Source: Bartonella sp. HY328
Lineage (GTDB): Bacteria; Pseudomonadota; Alphaproteobacteria; Rhizobiales; Rhizobiaceae
Direction: 5' to 3'
NCBI RefSeq assembly: GCF_025449335.1
Contig: NZ_CP104883.1
Coordinates: 2,038,501-2,102,500, forward strand
DNA length: 64,000 nucleotides
The notes under the pieces were generated by a model, which saw only the letters and a list, made by a program, of their open reading frames with translations, made no database searches and was not told the DNA's origin. Shown one piece after another: positions 26,874-36,291 of the stretch (positions within the stretch are counted from its first letter, which is position 1; each line of letters begins with the position of its first letter). The position numbers were made by a program, and so were the translations under genes.

Positions 26874-27035
26874 TTGCAAATTCAACATAAAAAAATTATA
26901 TTCTTGTTGAAATCGCCTTAAAATAGCACTTTATAACACTATGAGCTAAATTCAAACCTTGAAAATGAGTCTATACTACGAAGCAGCACATCGCTTAAAT
27001 TTTAGGCACAACCTACAAAAAAGAGGCATTAGCAT

Positions 27036-28565
27036 ATGAAGGACCACAACATAACGGATAGTTTTTTGTTGAATCCACAAGAAATGGCGCAGGCAGATAG
27101 CTTGACCATTAAGAATGGTGGCCTTTCTGGTTATCAATTGATGCTTAATGCTGGCCTTGCAGTTGCTGATACATTATTGAGACATTTTCCTGATACAGCT
27201 AAAGTGGCAGTCCTATGCGGACCAGGCAATAATGGCGGTGACGGTTATGTCGCTGCTACTGTCATTAAGCGGCGCGGTTTGGAAGCGACTTGTTTTAGCG
27301 ATACACCACCTCGCCCACAAAGTGATGCGCAAACTGCTGCCAACAATTTTCAAGGCTCAATTAAGCCAACTGCAGAATTTAAACCTGACGAGTTTGACAT
27401 TATTATAGATGCCCTATTTGGCGCTGGTCTTGATCGTCCGATAAGCGGCAGCGACGCAGATATTATCAACCTTGCCAACGATAGCGGCAAGCCAATTGTT
27501 GCGGTGGATTTGCCATCGGGGATTTCTGGACTCAGGGGTGACATACTGGGCGTTGCAATTAAAGCACAATTGACGGTGACTTTTTTTCGCATGAAGCCCG
27601 GCCACCTACTTTATCCAGGCAAATCTTTGGCAGGGAAGGTAATTTGCGCCGATATAGGCATCAATCACAAAGTATTAGATGAGATAAATCCTAAAACCAT
27701 GGTCAATATTCCATTCATTTGGAAAGATAAACTCCCCATTCCCGACCATAATAGTCATAAATATAGCCGCGGTCATTGTGCTGTTTTTTCAGGACCATCA
27801 ACCAGTACGGGCGCAGGACGCCTAGCCGCACATGCCAGTGCACGCGCCGGCGCTGGTGCAGTCACATTACTTTCGCAGTCAAGCGCGCTTTTGGTAAATG
27901 CTGTACAACTCACATCAGTTATGTTGCATATTTATGATAAAATTGAAGATATCATCGAATTTATGCATAACCGCAAGGTAAAAGCGGCGGTGCTTGGGCC
28001 CGGCTTTGGCGATCGCATGCGCGCACGTGATATTGCACTTGAACTTATTATAACCCAAAGCCTTGATGCGCTTATTCTTGACGCTGACGGTATTACAGCC
28101 TTTACAGAAATACCGCAGCGATTATTTAGCTCTGTCGAGCGCTCGACAACTAAAGTCATATTAACACCCCATGAGGGCGAGTTTAAAAAGCTTTTCCCTG
28201 AAATAGCACGCAATAAATTCTTGTCACGCCTAGAAAAAGCGCAAATGGCGGCCGAACAATCAAAGGCCGTGATCCTTTATAAAGGTGCAGATAGTATAAT
28301 CGCTTCACCTGACGGCCGCGCAGCCATTAACACCAATGCGCCTGCCTATCTTGCAACAGCAGGATCAGGTGACGTTCTTGCCGGCCTATGCGGCGGCTTT
28401 GTTGCCCAAGGCATGCCAGCATTTGAAGCTGCCTGTACTGCCACTTACCTTCATAGTGAAGCAGCGTCGATTTTTGGCCCAGGCCTCATCGCAGAAGACC
28501 TTATCGACACCTTACCTCAGGCCTTGCGCTGGTTACTACAACCTGAAATGGCAATTACAATTTAA
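27036..28565 (+). CDS. nnr: Bifunctional NAD(P)H-hydrate epimerase / ADP-dependent dehydratase
   Basis: Repairs hydrated NAD(P)H: the N-terminal YjeF domain epimerises the S and R forms, and the C-terminal ribokinase-like domain dehydrates with ADP. Of 509 residues, about 1-215 hold the epimerase (CGPGNNGGDGYVAA; DALFGAGLDRPISG) and the rest the dehydratase (VLGPGFGDRMRA; ILTPHEGEFKKLFPE; the terminal active-site stretch TAGSGDVLAGLCGGFVAQG). Transcribed divergently from glnB, its usual neighbour in this order. Confidence 0.96.
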   Translation: MKDHNITDSFLLNPQEMAQADSLTIKNGGLSGYQLMLNAGLAVADTLLRHFPDTAKVAVLCGPGNNGGDGYVAATVIKRRGLEATCFSDTPPRPQSDAQTAANNFQGSIKPTAEFKPDEFDIIIDALFGAGLDRPISGSDADIINLANDSGKPIVAVDLPSGISGLRGDILGVAIKAQLTVTFFRMKPGHLLYPGKSLAGKVICADIGINHKVLDEINPKTMVNIPFIWKDKLPIPDHNSHKYSRGHCAVFSGPSTSTGAGRLAAHASARAGAGAVTLLSQSSALLVNAVQLTSVMLHIYDKIEDIIEFMHNRKVKAAVLGPGFGDRMRARDIALELIITQSLDALILDADGITAFTEIPQRLFSSVERSTTKVILTPHEGEFKKLFPEIARNKFLSRLEKAQMAAEQSKAVILYKGADSIIASPDGRAAINTNAPAYLATAGSGDVLAGLCGGFVAQGMPAFEAACTATYLHSEAASIFGPGLIAEDLIDTLPQALRWLLQPEMAITI

Positions 28566-28882
28566 ACATTCGAACCACTGATGCATTGAAATGCATTTTA
28601 TACAGTTTGCAATCTGTTTAAAATGGATAAATATGCTTTATGCCCTTGCTTTTTCACTAAAAACCCTTTAAGCACTGCCTCGTCTACCCGAGGCTATTGG
28701 CTGGGGGCTGAACGGAGGGCTATAGGTTTTGCCTTTAGCTTTAAAAATTAATTTTAAATCCTCCCGTGTCTCCGCTCTCGAACGTCTCACCGTGCGTCCT
28801 TTCTTCATCTTTCAAAAGAATAGAGAAGTCGCAGAGGCTTTGCGCCAGTATATCGGGTATTAATCGAAGAAAGGCAAAGCAA
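28566..28882 (+). promoter_or_regulatory. Leader/promoter region of the rpsF operon
   Basis: 317 bases without a gene. It contains the stem GCCTCG / CGAGGC (28677-28682 and 28689-28694) and a C-rich segment (about 28760-28800) before the rpsF start. S6/S18 are known to bind their own mRNA leaders in many bacteria, so a regulatory structure is expected, but I could not match it with confidence to that motif. Confidence 0.35.
28581..28596 (+). terminator. Small hairpin after nnr, possible terminator
   Basis: ATGCATT / AATGCAT with a two-base centre (functionally a shorter stem with a larger loop), followed by TTTTA, 16 bases past the stop. Weak. Confidence 0.35.
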
Positions 28883-29281
28883 ATGGCTCTTTATGAACAT
28901 GTGTTCCTTGCCCGACAGGATGTTGCTCCGCAGCAAGTAGATCAGCTTGTAGAAACCTACAAAGGCGTGATTGAAGCAAACGGTGGCAAAGTCGGGCGTA
29001 TCGAAAATTGGGGTATTCGTCCCCTAACCTATCGCATTCGCAAGAATCGCCGTGCATATTTTGCATGCATCAACATTGATGCTCCAGCAGCAGCAATTGC
29101 TGAAATGGAACGTCAAATGCGTATCAATGAAGACATTTTGCGCTTCATGACCATTCGCGTTGAAGCTCACGAAGAAGGACAATCAGCAATGTTGTCTCGC
29201 CGTGATCGCGATGATGAACGTCCACGTCGCGGCCGTCGTCCACGTGACAATGATGAAAATTTCGGTGAAGGAGAAGAATAA
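28883..29281 (+). CDS. rpsF: 30S ribosomal protein S6
   Basis: 132-residue small-subunit protein that pairs with S18. It starts MALYEHVFLARQDVAPQQV at ATG 28883, preceded by AAAGG; the frame extends 39 codons upstream, but that part is not S6-like. The core GVIEANGGKVGRIENWGIRP and YRIRKNRRAYF is typical, and the tail is charged (RRDRDDERPRRGRRPRD). Its stop overlaps the rpsR start (TAATG), indicating translational coupling. Confidence 0.97.
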   Translation: MALYEHVFLARQDVAPQQVDQLVETYKGVIEANGGKVGRIENWGIRPLTYRIRKNRRAYFACINIDAPAAAIAEMERQMRINEDILRFMTIRVEAHEEGQSAMLSRRDRDDERPRRGRRPRDNDENFGEGEE

Positions 29282-29529
29282 TGGTTGATATTAATCAGAT
29301 CCCAAGCCGTCGTCCTTTCCATCGTCGTCGTAAAACATGCCCTTTCTTAGGCGCTAATGCTCCAAAGATCGACTACAAGGACATCAAGCTTTTGCAGCGT
29401 TATATTTCAGAACGCGGCAAAATCGTTCCTTCACGTATCACAGCTGTAAGTCAGAAGAAGCAACGTGAACTTGCTCGCGCTATTAAGCGTGCTCGTTTCC
29501 TTGGCCTTCTTCCTTATGTAGTGAAGTAA
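29281..29529 (+). CDS. rpsR: 30S ribosomal protein S18
   Basis: 82 residues, basic. The family block LLQRYISERGKIVPSRITAV is present, followed by SQKKQRELARAIKRARFLGL. It begins one base before the end of rpsF (TAATG overlap), so the S6/S18 pair is made in step. Followed by a hairpin at 29540-29568. Confidence 0.98.
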   Translation: MVDINQIPSRRPFHRRRKTCPFLGANAPKIDYKDIKLLQRYISERGKIVPSRITAVSQKKQRELARAIKRARFLGLLPYVVK

Positions 29530-29539
29530 GCAATTTTTT

Positions 29540-29568
29540 TGAAAGGTAGAAGTAACTTCTGCCTTTCA
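29540..29568 (+). terminator. Hairpin after rpsR, possible attenuator
   Basis: A 14-bp stem (TGAAAGGTAGAAGT against ACTTCTGCCTTTCA) with one G-U pair and an almost absent loop, 10 bases past the rpsR stop. It is followed by ATATTTAAT rather than a clean T run, so it may reduce rather than stop transcription into the next genes, or protect the rpsF-rpsR mRNA end. Confidence 0.4.
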
Positions 29569-29723
29569 TATTTAATCAATATTCAACATTCTATTTAACT
29601 ATTATAGCTTTTAAAGTTTTAATAAAATTATAAGCAAAAATAGTTGGTTGGGGTCATGCCTCTAACTGCGAAAATCTTAGCTAAAACAAGCGAAGATTTT
29701 AGGAAAAGCAGGACAGCAAAGCA

Positions 29724-30773
29724 ATGCAACAAGACAAAAGTTTTTTTAATATTGTTATTTTAAGTGCGATAATATCAGGTTTTGCAGGTGTATTTACACT
29801 TTACATGACTAAATATTCGCCATTATTAGCTTATATTTTTAGCTTTTTAACAATTCTTCCAGCTATTATTGTGAGCCTTATTAAGGGTATTCGTGCTGGT
29901 GCAATAACAACAATTATTGCTTTTATTCTTTGCTGCTTTACCTTGCCTATTAACCTTTCTATTTCATTATTTATTAGCTTGTTACTTCCTGCACTTTATA
30001 TTAGCTTTATGCTAAGTATTGTTGCGGTAAGAAGAGATACCAAAGAAGCAAATTGGGTTCCACTATCAAGCATATTATTTAATATTTGCATTATCTGCGT
30101 TGTCGTCGTGGTAATGCTAACGGGATTTTTCAACATTTTTTCGGCTCAACCGCTTTTGTCCGATGCGACCTTTAATGAAATACAGTCGCATTTTAATGCT
30201 GAAAATTTTAACTCTTTAACCAATTTGAGTTTGGACCCTGATAAAATTGACCAAATCAAATTAAGTATTGCCCAAATTAAATTAATTATTGATGACAACT
30301 TTGTTTTTTATACCATAGCAGGTATTACATTGCTTATCATTAGTAGCCTATTTAGCATGTTATTACTTGCGGTTTATACAGCTTGTCGTTTTGTGGCAAA
30401 CAAAAACTTAAGTCCAAGGCCCCGCAACTTTTGGCCTACCGATTTGGTAATGCCGCCTATGGGGATTACCGTACTTTTGGTTGCTTTAATTGCGAGCGGC
30501 TTTCCGGCAATGAATTATACATTATTGCTTTGTACAATCTCATTATCTATAGCTTTTTCGCTTGGTTTTTTTGCCAGTGGGCTCGCCTTTATTCATCATA
30601 TTACCATCGGAAAATCATGGCGTGTAATCGCCTTGGTGTTAGCTTACATCCTAATTTTTATTTTTGCTTTCTCTGGCATTTCAACCATGATTGTAATTGC
30701 TCTTGGCGTTCTTTCTACGGTTTTGCGCGCTATCAAAGATAAAAAACAACAAATCGATACCCCTTTAAATTAA
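29724..30773 (+). CDS. DUF2232 family polytopic membrane protein
   Basis: 349 residues with about eight hydrophobic helices spread over the whole length and a short cytoplasmic N-terminus. In Rhizobiales a DUF2232 (YybS-like) gene lies between rpsR and rplI, exactly as here. Its function is not known; the fold suggests an energy-coupling or transporter-like membrane protein. It is 30 bases before rplI and probably cotranscribed with it. The composition is strongly hydrophobic and Ile/Leu-rich. Confidence 0.8.
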   Translation: MQQDKSFFNIVILSAIISGFAGVFTLYMTKYSPLLAYIFSFLTILPAIIVSLIKGIRAGAITTIIAFILCCFTLPINLSISLFISLLLPALYISFMLSIVAVRRDTKEANWVPLSSILFNICIICVVVVVMLTGFFNIFSAQPLLSDATFNEIQSHFNAENFNSLTNLSLDPDKIDQIKLSIAQIKLIIDDNFVFYTIAGITLLIISSLFSMLLLAVYTACRFVANKNLSPRPRNFWPTDLVMPPMGITVLLVALIASGFPAMNYTLLLCTISLSIAFSLGFFASGLAFIHHITIGKSWRVIALVLAYILIFIFAFSGISTMIVIALGVLSTVLRAIKDKKQQIDTPLN

Positions 30774-30803
30774 AATTTCAATCCCAACCTTAAGGATAAA
30801 ATC

Positions 30804-31376
30804 ATGAAAGTAATTCTTTTAGAACGCATCGCCCGCCTTGGTCAGATGGGTGACATTGTAACCGTTAAAGACGGTTTTGCTCGTAACTTCCTTTTACCAA
30901 AGGGTAAAGCACTTCGCGCCAATGATGCTAACCAATCTTATTTTGATAGCAAGCGTGCACAGCTCGAAGCTCATAACTTAGAGCGTAAGAGCGAAGCTGA
31001 TCAAATCGCAGCTAAGCTTGAAGGCAAGAGCTTTATCGCTATTCGCCAAGCCAGTGAAACAGGTCAACTTTATGGTTCAGTTTCTACTCGCGATATCGCT
31101 GAAGCAATCACAGCTGATGGTTTCACTATTGTTCGCACACAGGTTGAGCTTGCACACCCAATCAAGACCATTGGCCTTCATACTGTAACCTTAGCCTTGC
31201 ATCCTGAAGTCTCCACCACTGTAACAGTTAATGTTGCTCGTTCAGCTGATGAAGCAGAGCGTCAAGCTAAGGGTGAAGATCTTTCTGCAATTGATCGCGA
31301 TGAATACAAGCTTCCACCAGTTGAAGAAGATGAAGATGATGCTGACTTCACCGACGAAGATGAAGATCAAGCTTAA
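30804..31376 (+). CDS. rplI: 50S ribosomal protein L9
   Basis: 190 residues. The N-terminal domain MKVILLERIARLGQMGDIVT and the KDGFARNFLLPKGKA signature bind 23S rRNA. A long connecting helix follows, then the C-terminal domain (about residues 75-150). The acidic tail (EEDEDDADFTDEDEDQA) is an extension typical of alphaproteobacterial L9. Preceded by AAGGA. Confidence 0.98.
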   Translation: MKVILLERIARLGQMGDIVTVKDGFARNFLLPKGKALRANDANQSYFDSKRAQLEAHNLERKSEADQIAAKLEGKSFIAIRQASETGQLYGSVSTRDIAEAITADGFTIVRTQVELAHPIKTIGLHTVTLALHPEVSTTVTVNVARSADEAERQAKGEDLSAIDRDEYKLPPVEEDEDDADFTDEDEDQA

Positions 31377-31734
31377 TAAGCTTTTATAAATAGTACATTT
31401 ACTATTTCTAATAATTGTGATGCACGCTTTTAGCTTATAATATAGCATGATAAACAAAAAATGATCACACCCAGCTGCAAAGTCGGGTGTTTTTTTATTT
31501 TAATTCTTAAAAATTTCACTACACTTATAAAATAGATAAGCATAAAGCCGATTCATAATTAATATAACCACATAGAAAGTTTTATTATGGTCTCAACGGT
31601 TATTGGCTATGGGTGAACTTACTTGCCAAAAGATAAATACCAGTAACAGTATTAAGCGCTGTTATGATTGATGCAATTATGTATTGATACTCCCTGTTTC
31701 GTTTTGGCGATGGGGTTTTTGCTAGGTGAGGATT
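31377..31734 (+). other. Intergenic region between rplI and cfa
   Basis: 358 bases. It holds the rplI terminator and then the cfa upstream region, which includes an inverted repeat TAACAG / CTGTTA near 31650-31670. No gene was found. In the usual Rhizobiales order dnaB would follow rplI here. Confidence 0.35.
31467..31490 (+). terminator. Intrinsic terminator after rplI
   Basis: ACACCC / GGGTGT stem with a 12-base loop, followed directly by TTTTTTTATTTT. It lies 90 bases past the rplI stop. Confidence 0.75.
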
Positions 31735-32967
31735 ATGTTTAGTTTACTTACAACTCTTCTTAAGCATCTTATAAAAAAAGGCAACCTTATCGTCACCGAT
31801 GCAAGCGGCACGCTATTTCAATATGGTGATGGTGAAGGCTGTCCCATTCATGTACGCATAAATAACGCCAAATGGGAAAAAGAAATTGCGCTTGATCCTG
31901 CATTAAAGTTCGGCGAAGCTTACATGAATAGTGGTTTTGATTTTTTAAAAGGCGATATTTATAGCTTATTAGAACTTATATTTACCAATTCGGGAAAAAG
32001 CGCCGAAAATGAACTTTGGATGCGAATTTTAAATGCTGTTCGCACCAGCACTAAACGCTTTATGCAAATGAATAATTTGAAGCGCTCAAGCGGTAATATA
32101 CGTCAGCATTATGACTTATCAGGCCAGCTTTATGATTTATTCTTAGATTCTGATAAGCAATATTCTTGCGCCTATTTTGAAACTCCAGATTCTACGCTTG
32201 AGGAAGCACAACTTGCCAAAAAGCGCCATCTTGCAGCAAAACTATCAATTAAAGAAGGTGAACGCCTTCTGGATATTGGTTGCGGCTGGGGCGGCCTAGG
32301 GCTTTATATGGCACGTTTTTTAAAAGCCAATGTGACAGGAGTTACACTTTCCCATGAGCAGCATGCCGTCGCGAACCAACGCGCCAAGGATCAAGGGCTT
32401 GAGCAGCAATGCCGATTTCTTCTTCAAGACTATCGCTTAATTAAAGAACAATTTGATAAGATAGTTTCAGTCGGCATGTTCGAGCATGTTGGCATTGGCC
32501 ACTATAAAGAATATTTTTCTCATGTGAAACGCATGCTAAAGCCTGATGGCGTTTTTGTCCTTCATTCTATTGGGCGCAATGATGTGCCAGGTGTAACCAA
32601 TCCATTTATTCGAAAATATGTTTTCCCCGGCGGCTATATCCCTGCCCTCTCTGAAGTCATACCCATTATTGAAAAAACTGGGCTGGTCATTACAGATATT
32701 GAAATATTGCGTTTGCATTATGCTGACACTTTAAAAGCATGGCGTGAGCGTTTTTTAAGCCAGCGTGATAAAGCCAAAGCTTTATATGATGAACGTTTTT
32801 GCCGCATGTGGGAATTTTATCTTGCAGCATCAGAATCCGCTTTTCGTTGGCAAAATATGATGGTTTTCCATATTCAGCTTGCCCATCGGCAAGATGCAGT
32901 ACCAATTACCCGTGATTATATTGCAGAAGAGGAAAACCGTCTGCGTAATATTGATTTAATCGGGTAG
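31735..32967 (+). CDS. cfa: Cyclopropane-fatty-acyl-phospholipid synthase
   Basis: SAM-dependent enzyme adding a methylene bridge to unsaturated acyl chains of membrane phospholipids. The 410-residue protein has the N-terminal lipid-binding domain and the methyltransferase domain from about residue 130 (IRQHYDLSGQLYDLFLD; YSCAYF; SAM loop LDIGCGWGGLGLYMA; MFEHVGIGHYKEYF; SIGRNDVPGVTNPFIRKYVF). ATG at 31735 is preferred over an in-frame GTG at 31726 because AGGTGAGG lies just before it. Its last 12 bases overlap the end of the convergent SDR gene. Confidence 0.94.
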   Translation: MFSLLTTLLKHLIKKGNLIVTDASGTLFQYGDGEGCPIHVRINNAKWEKEIALDPALKFGEAYMNSGFDFLKGDIYSLLELIFTNSGKSAENELWMRILNAVRTSTKRFMQMNNLKRSSGNIRQHYDLSGQLYDLFLDSDKQYSCAYFETPDSTLEEAQLAKKRHLAAKLSIKEGERLLDIGCGWGGLGLYMARFLKANVTGVTLSHEQHAVANQRAKDQGLEQQCRFLLQDYRLIKEQFDKIVSVGMFEHVGIGHYKEYFSHVKRMLKPDGVFVLHSIGRNDVPGVTNPFIRKYVFPGGYIPALSEVIPIIEKTGLVITDIEILRLHYADTLKAWRERFLSQRDKAKALYDERFCRMWEFYLAASESAFRWQNMMVFHIQLAHRQDAVPITRDYIAEEENRLRNIDLIG

Positions 32968-33720
32968 ATGATAATCAACAAACCGATTACGCCGCACGTC
33001 AAATAACCGGCCATGATCATTTAAGCCTGGTGCGACAAGTGGCATCATCGAGCTTGCGACTTCTGCTGCGGTTGGTAATGTTAACGGATCCTCTCCCGGC
33101 ATGGCTTTAGCGCGCATATCGGTTCGAGTAGCGCCAGGATTGACAAAGTTGATACGTAAATTTGTTTGACGCATCTCATCTGCCCAAGCACGGCCAAGTA
33201 CTTCAAGCGCCGCCTTACTTGCACCATAGGCGCCCCAAAAAGCACGAACCCGATGTGCGGCTCCTGACGACATTAAAATTGCTCTGCCAGCAGCAGCTTT
33301 TCTTAGCAAAGGTTCTGTGGACCGGATGAGCCGCCATTGACTGGTGACATTGATAGTCATTATCTGATCAAATTCACTCGCTTCAATATGGGCAACTGGA
33401 GAAATCGGCCCTAATATACCAGCATTTGCCAATAATATATCTAGGTGACCCCATCGTTCAAAAATTAATGCACCGAGGCGATCAATACCATCCATATCGC
33501 TAAGATCAAGCGGTACAAGTGTTGCTGTACCACCTAATGCTTGAACCTCGTCGTCAAGCTCTTCCAAGCCGCCAATGGTTCTTGCAACGGCAATAATATG
33601 ACATTGCCGTTTAGCAAGCTCGAGGCAAAAAGCCTTGCCTATACCGCGTGATGCACCGGTTACCAATGCTAGCTTGCCACCAAGTGAAAAATCTTGCACA
33701 CTATTCTCCCTTTTTGGCAA
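32956..33720 (-). CDS. Short-chain dehydrogenase/reductase
   Basis: 254-residue Rossmann-fold oxidoreductase. The NAD(P) motif TGASRGIG is at residues 21-28, NAG in LLANAGILGP, the catalytic Ser in LMSSGAA and YxxxK in YGASKAAL. The substrate is unknown; an SDR gene next to purF is a common Rhizobiales arrangement. It starts six bases after the purF stop, so cotranscription is likely. Its 3' end overlaps that of cfa by 12 bases. Confidence 0.88.
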   Translation of the reverse strand: MPKRENSVQDFSLGGKLALVTGASRGIGKAFCLELAKRQCHIIAVARTIGGLEELDDEVQALGGTATLVPLDLSDMDGIDRLGALIFERWGHLDILLANAGILGPISPVAHIEASEFDQIMTINVTSQWRLIRSTEPLLRKAAAGRAILMSSGAAHRVRAFWGAYGASKAALEVLGRAWADEMRQTNLRINFVNPGATRTDMRAKAMPGEDPLTLPTAAEVASSMMPLVAPGLNDHGRLFDVRRNRFVDYHLPD

Positions 33721-33726
33721 ATAAAA

Positions 33727-35274
33727 TTATCGGCTGGTTCGCAACACAGATAATTTATGGACGTTGTCACTGCTATGCTCATCGGCCAAATAGGTTGGAT
33801 AATCACCGGTAAAATAATGATCGGTAAATTGTGGATTTGCGTTATTGCGTGGCTCGCCGCCTACCGCACGGTAAAGACCATCAATTGACAAAAACTCTAA
33901 TGAGTCAACACCAATATATTCGCTCATAGATTTTAAATCAGGATATTGATTAGCCAGAAGCTTGGATGCTTCTGGTGTATCGATCCCATAAAAATCTGGA
34001 TAAAAAATCATTGGGCTCGCAACACGAATGTGCACTTCACGCGCACCAGCATCGCGCAGCATTTGTACAATTTTAATCGAGGTTGTACCGCGCACAATAG
34101 AATCGTCAACTAAGATAACCCGCTTGCCTTCAATCACCGCACGATTGGCTGAGTGTTTCAATTTAACGCCAAAAGCGCGGATCTGTTGGGTAGGTTCAAT
34201 AAAAGTACGACCGACATAATGGTTACGAATAATGCCAAGCTCAAACGGTATGCCACTTGCCTGTGCATAGCCAATAGCTGCAGGAGTTCCCCCATCGGGC
34301 ACCGGAACTACGACATCACCATCACACGGTGCTTCCTTGGCAAGATTAACCCCCATGTTTTTGCGCGTTGTATAAACATTGCGTCCACCAACAACGGAAT
34401 CAGGGCGAGCAAAATAGACATATTCAAATAAGCATAAGCGCTCTGGCTTGGGATTTTCAGGTGCAATCACTGTTGTTGAAATAGTGCCATCCTTTTGCAC
34501 TTCACAAATAATGACTTCACCATTTTTGACATCACGAATGAATTTAGCCCCAATAATATCAAGGGCGCAGGTTTCCGAACAGAAAATTGGCTTGCCATCA
34601 AGCTCACCCATAACGAGAGGACGAATACCCAAAGGATCACGTGCTGCAATTAGTTTAGTACGCGTTAATGCTAGAATAGCATAACCACCTTCAACCTGCC
34701 GTATAGCATCGACAAAACGGTCGGATGAAGATGCTTGCTGTGAACGCGCGATCAAATGCAAAACAACTTCAGTATCGGATGTTGATTGGCAAATTGCACC
34801 AGATGCAATAAGCTTACGGCGCAGTGTAAGACCATTGGTAAAATTACCATTATGGGCAATAGCAATGCCGCCCACTTCCAATTCAGCAAATAGCGGCTGA
34901 ACATTGCGCAATACGGTTTCGCCAGTTGTCGAGTAACGCACATGGCCAATAGCCATGTTCCCCGGTAAGCGTGCCAACATTGCAGGATCGGTATAATGAT
35001 CACCAACAAGCCCCATCTGCTTTTCAGAATAAAAAGCCGCGCCATCATAGGAAACAATGCCTGCCGCTTCTTGGCCACGATGTTGCAAAGCATGTAACCC
35101 TAAAGCTGTCAGGGTTGCTGCATCTTCATGCCCTAAAATACCAAAAACACCACATTCTTCATGAAGGGTATCTCCATCAACTTCCAATTGAAATTGGTCT
35201 AAATCAACTTTATTTGGTGAAGTGTTAAATTGAGAAGTGGTGTATTGAGAAAAGTCATTGAAAGAGGTTTTCAT
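33727..35274 (-). CDS. purF: Amidophosphoribosyltransferase
   Basis: First committed step of purine synthesis: PRPP + glutamine to 5-phosphoribosylamine. 515 residues from ATG 35274. A 40-residue propeptide precedes the nucleophile Cys41 (HEECGVFGILGHEDAATL), as in the processed class. The N-terminal Ntn glutaminase domain is followed by the PRTase domain with the PRPP loop VILVDDSIVRGTT. Unlike B. subtilis-type enzymes, iron-sulfur cysteines are not obvious. A TTG ten codons upstream opens the frame, but the ATG is preferred. Downstream of cvpA with 82 bases between. Confidence 0.96.
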   Translation of the reverse strand: MKTSFNDFSQYTTSQFNTSPNKVDLDQFQLEVDGDTLHEECGVFGILGHEDAATLTALGLHALQHRGQEAAGIVSYDGAAFYSEKQMGLVGDHYTDPAMLARLPGNMAIGHVRYSTTGETVLRNVQPLFAELEVGGIAIAHNGNFTNGLTLRRKLIASGAICQSTSDTEVVLHLIARSQQASSSDRFVDAIRQVEGGYAILALTRTKLIAARDPLGIRPLVMGELDGKPIFCSETCALDIIGAKFIRDVKNGEVIICEVQKDGTISTTVIAPENPKPERLCLFEYVYFARPDSVVGGRNVYTTRKNMGVNLAKEAPCDGDVVVPVPDGGTPAAIGYAQASGIPFELGIIRNHYVGRTFIEPTQQIRAFGVKLKHSANRAVIEGKRVILVDDSIVRGTTSIKIVQMLRDAGAREVHIRVASPMIFYPDFYGIDTPEASKLLANQYPDLKSMSEYIGVDSLEFLSIDGLYRAVGGEPRNNANPQFTDHYFTGDYPTYLADEHSSDNVHKLSVLRTSR

Positions 35275-35356
35275 TCGCCAATGTGCCTTCGCAGCTATTT
35301 CCAAAACAGATATATAGCATGCTAAGCATCATTCTTAAATATGCGATAGAAAAAAA

Positions 35357-35935
35357 TTACTCAACTGGCTGGCCTGCTTCACCATTATTCAACAAATCAT
35401 TTGGAGAAGTTTCAGTTGATGGCTTGATACGGTCTGCCATACCCCATAATTTGACCGAGGCTTCATTTAATGTATCGCGTAATTTATAGGCAACAGAATC
35501 AATTGCGGGTTTGGTTTTAGCATTTTTGATCCAATCAACCTGATCTGCAGGTTTTACCAATTCGTTCAAAAAAATCACTGCAACTGCTAAAATTAAAACT
35601 CCGCGAGCCAACCCGAAAATAAATCCAAGAGTACGATCAAGCGCACCGATGCGGCTATCCACAATGATATCGGCAAGCTTCATAGTAAATATAGAAATAA
35701 CAAAAAGAAAGAACAAAAAAAGCACGACAATCGTGACAGCAATTGCCACCGTCTTGTTAGAAAAATAAGGTGAGGCAAATTGCAACGCATATTCATAAAG
35801 AAAAAATGTAGCTGCTGCGGCTAAAACCCATGATAGCAACGACAAAATTTCGCGTGAAAATCCACGAATAGTGGCAAGAAATGCGGACAGCAAAACAACC
35901 ACAACAACAATAATGTCAAGCAAAGTAACGGGCAT
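35357..35935 (-). CDS. cvpA: CvpA family membrane protein
   Basis: 192 residues with four N-terminal membrane helices (LLDIIVVVVVLLSAFLATIR; the ALAAAATFFLYEYA stretch; VAIAVTIVVLFLFFLFVIS; LARGVLILAVAVIFL) and a polar C-terminal tail. CvpA is required for colicin V production in E. coli and has envelope-stress roles. The cvpA-purF order is widely conserved, as here. Confidence 0.92.
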   Translation of the reverse strand: MPVTLLDIIVVVVVLLSAFLATIRGFSREILSLLSWVLAAAATFFLYEYALQFASPYFSNKTVAIAVTIVVLFLFFLFVISIFTMKLADIIVDSRIGALDRTLGFIFGLARGVLILAVAVIFLNELVKPADQVDWIKNAKTKPAIDSVAYKLRDTLNEASVKLWGMADRIKPSTETSPNDLLNNGEAGQPVE

Positions 35936-36291
35936 TAGTTTCTTCCTAATTTTTAATTTAATTTACAGCCAAAGCTATTATGGCTTCAACCATAGAATTA
36001 TTATCGTCTAGCTAATTTTCTGCAAGCGAACTTACTTGCGAGAAAAATACCATAAAATGAAAAATAATATTACATTTTATAACTGCGTTTGCACATCCTG
36101 AACTTCTCCCCACGCAATAGACCTAACAAAAATGAAAGATCTTTCAAATGGGAAGAATTGCATCAATGGCATGGTCACGTTAAAAAAATCATTAACTTTG
36201 CTACAAAAAGCAAATAAGCCACAATTTTTGTTGATAATAACGCATTATGTCAAAACCACGTTAATACTATAAATAATCTTGATAAATTTCA
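35936..36291 (-). other. Intergenic region upstream of cvpA
   Basis: 356 bases between radA and cvpA, both on the minus strand. The only notable element is a perfect 14-bp palindrome, TGAAAGATCTTTCA, at 36133-36146, a possible operator or chance. No gene or terminator with a T run was seen. Confidence 0.35.
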
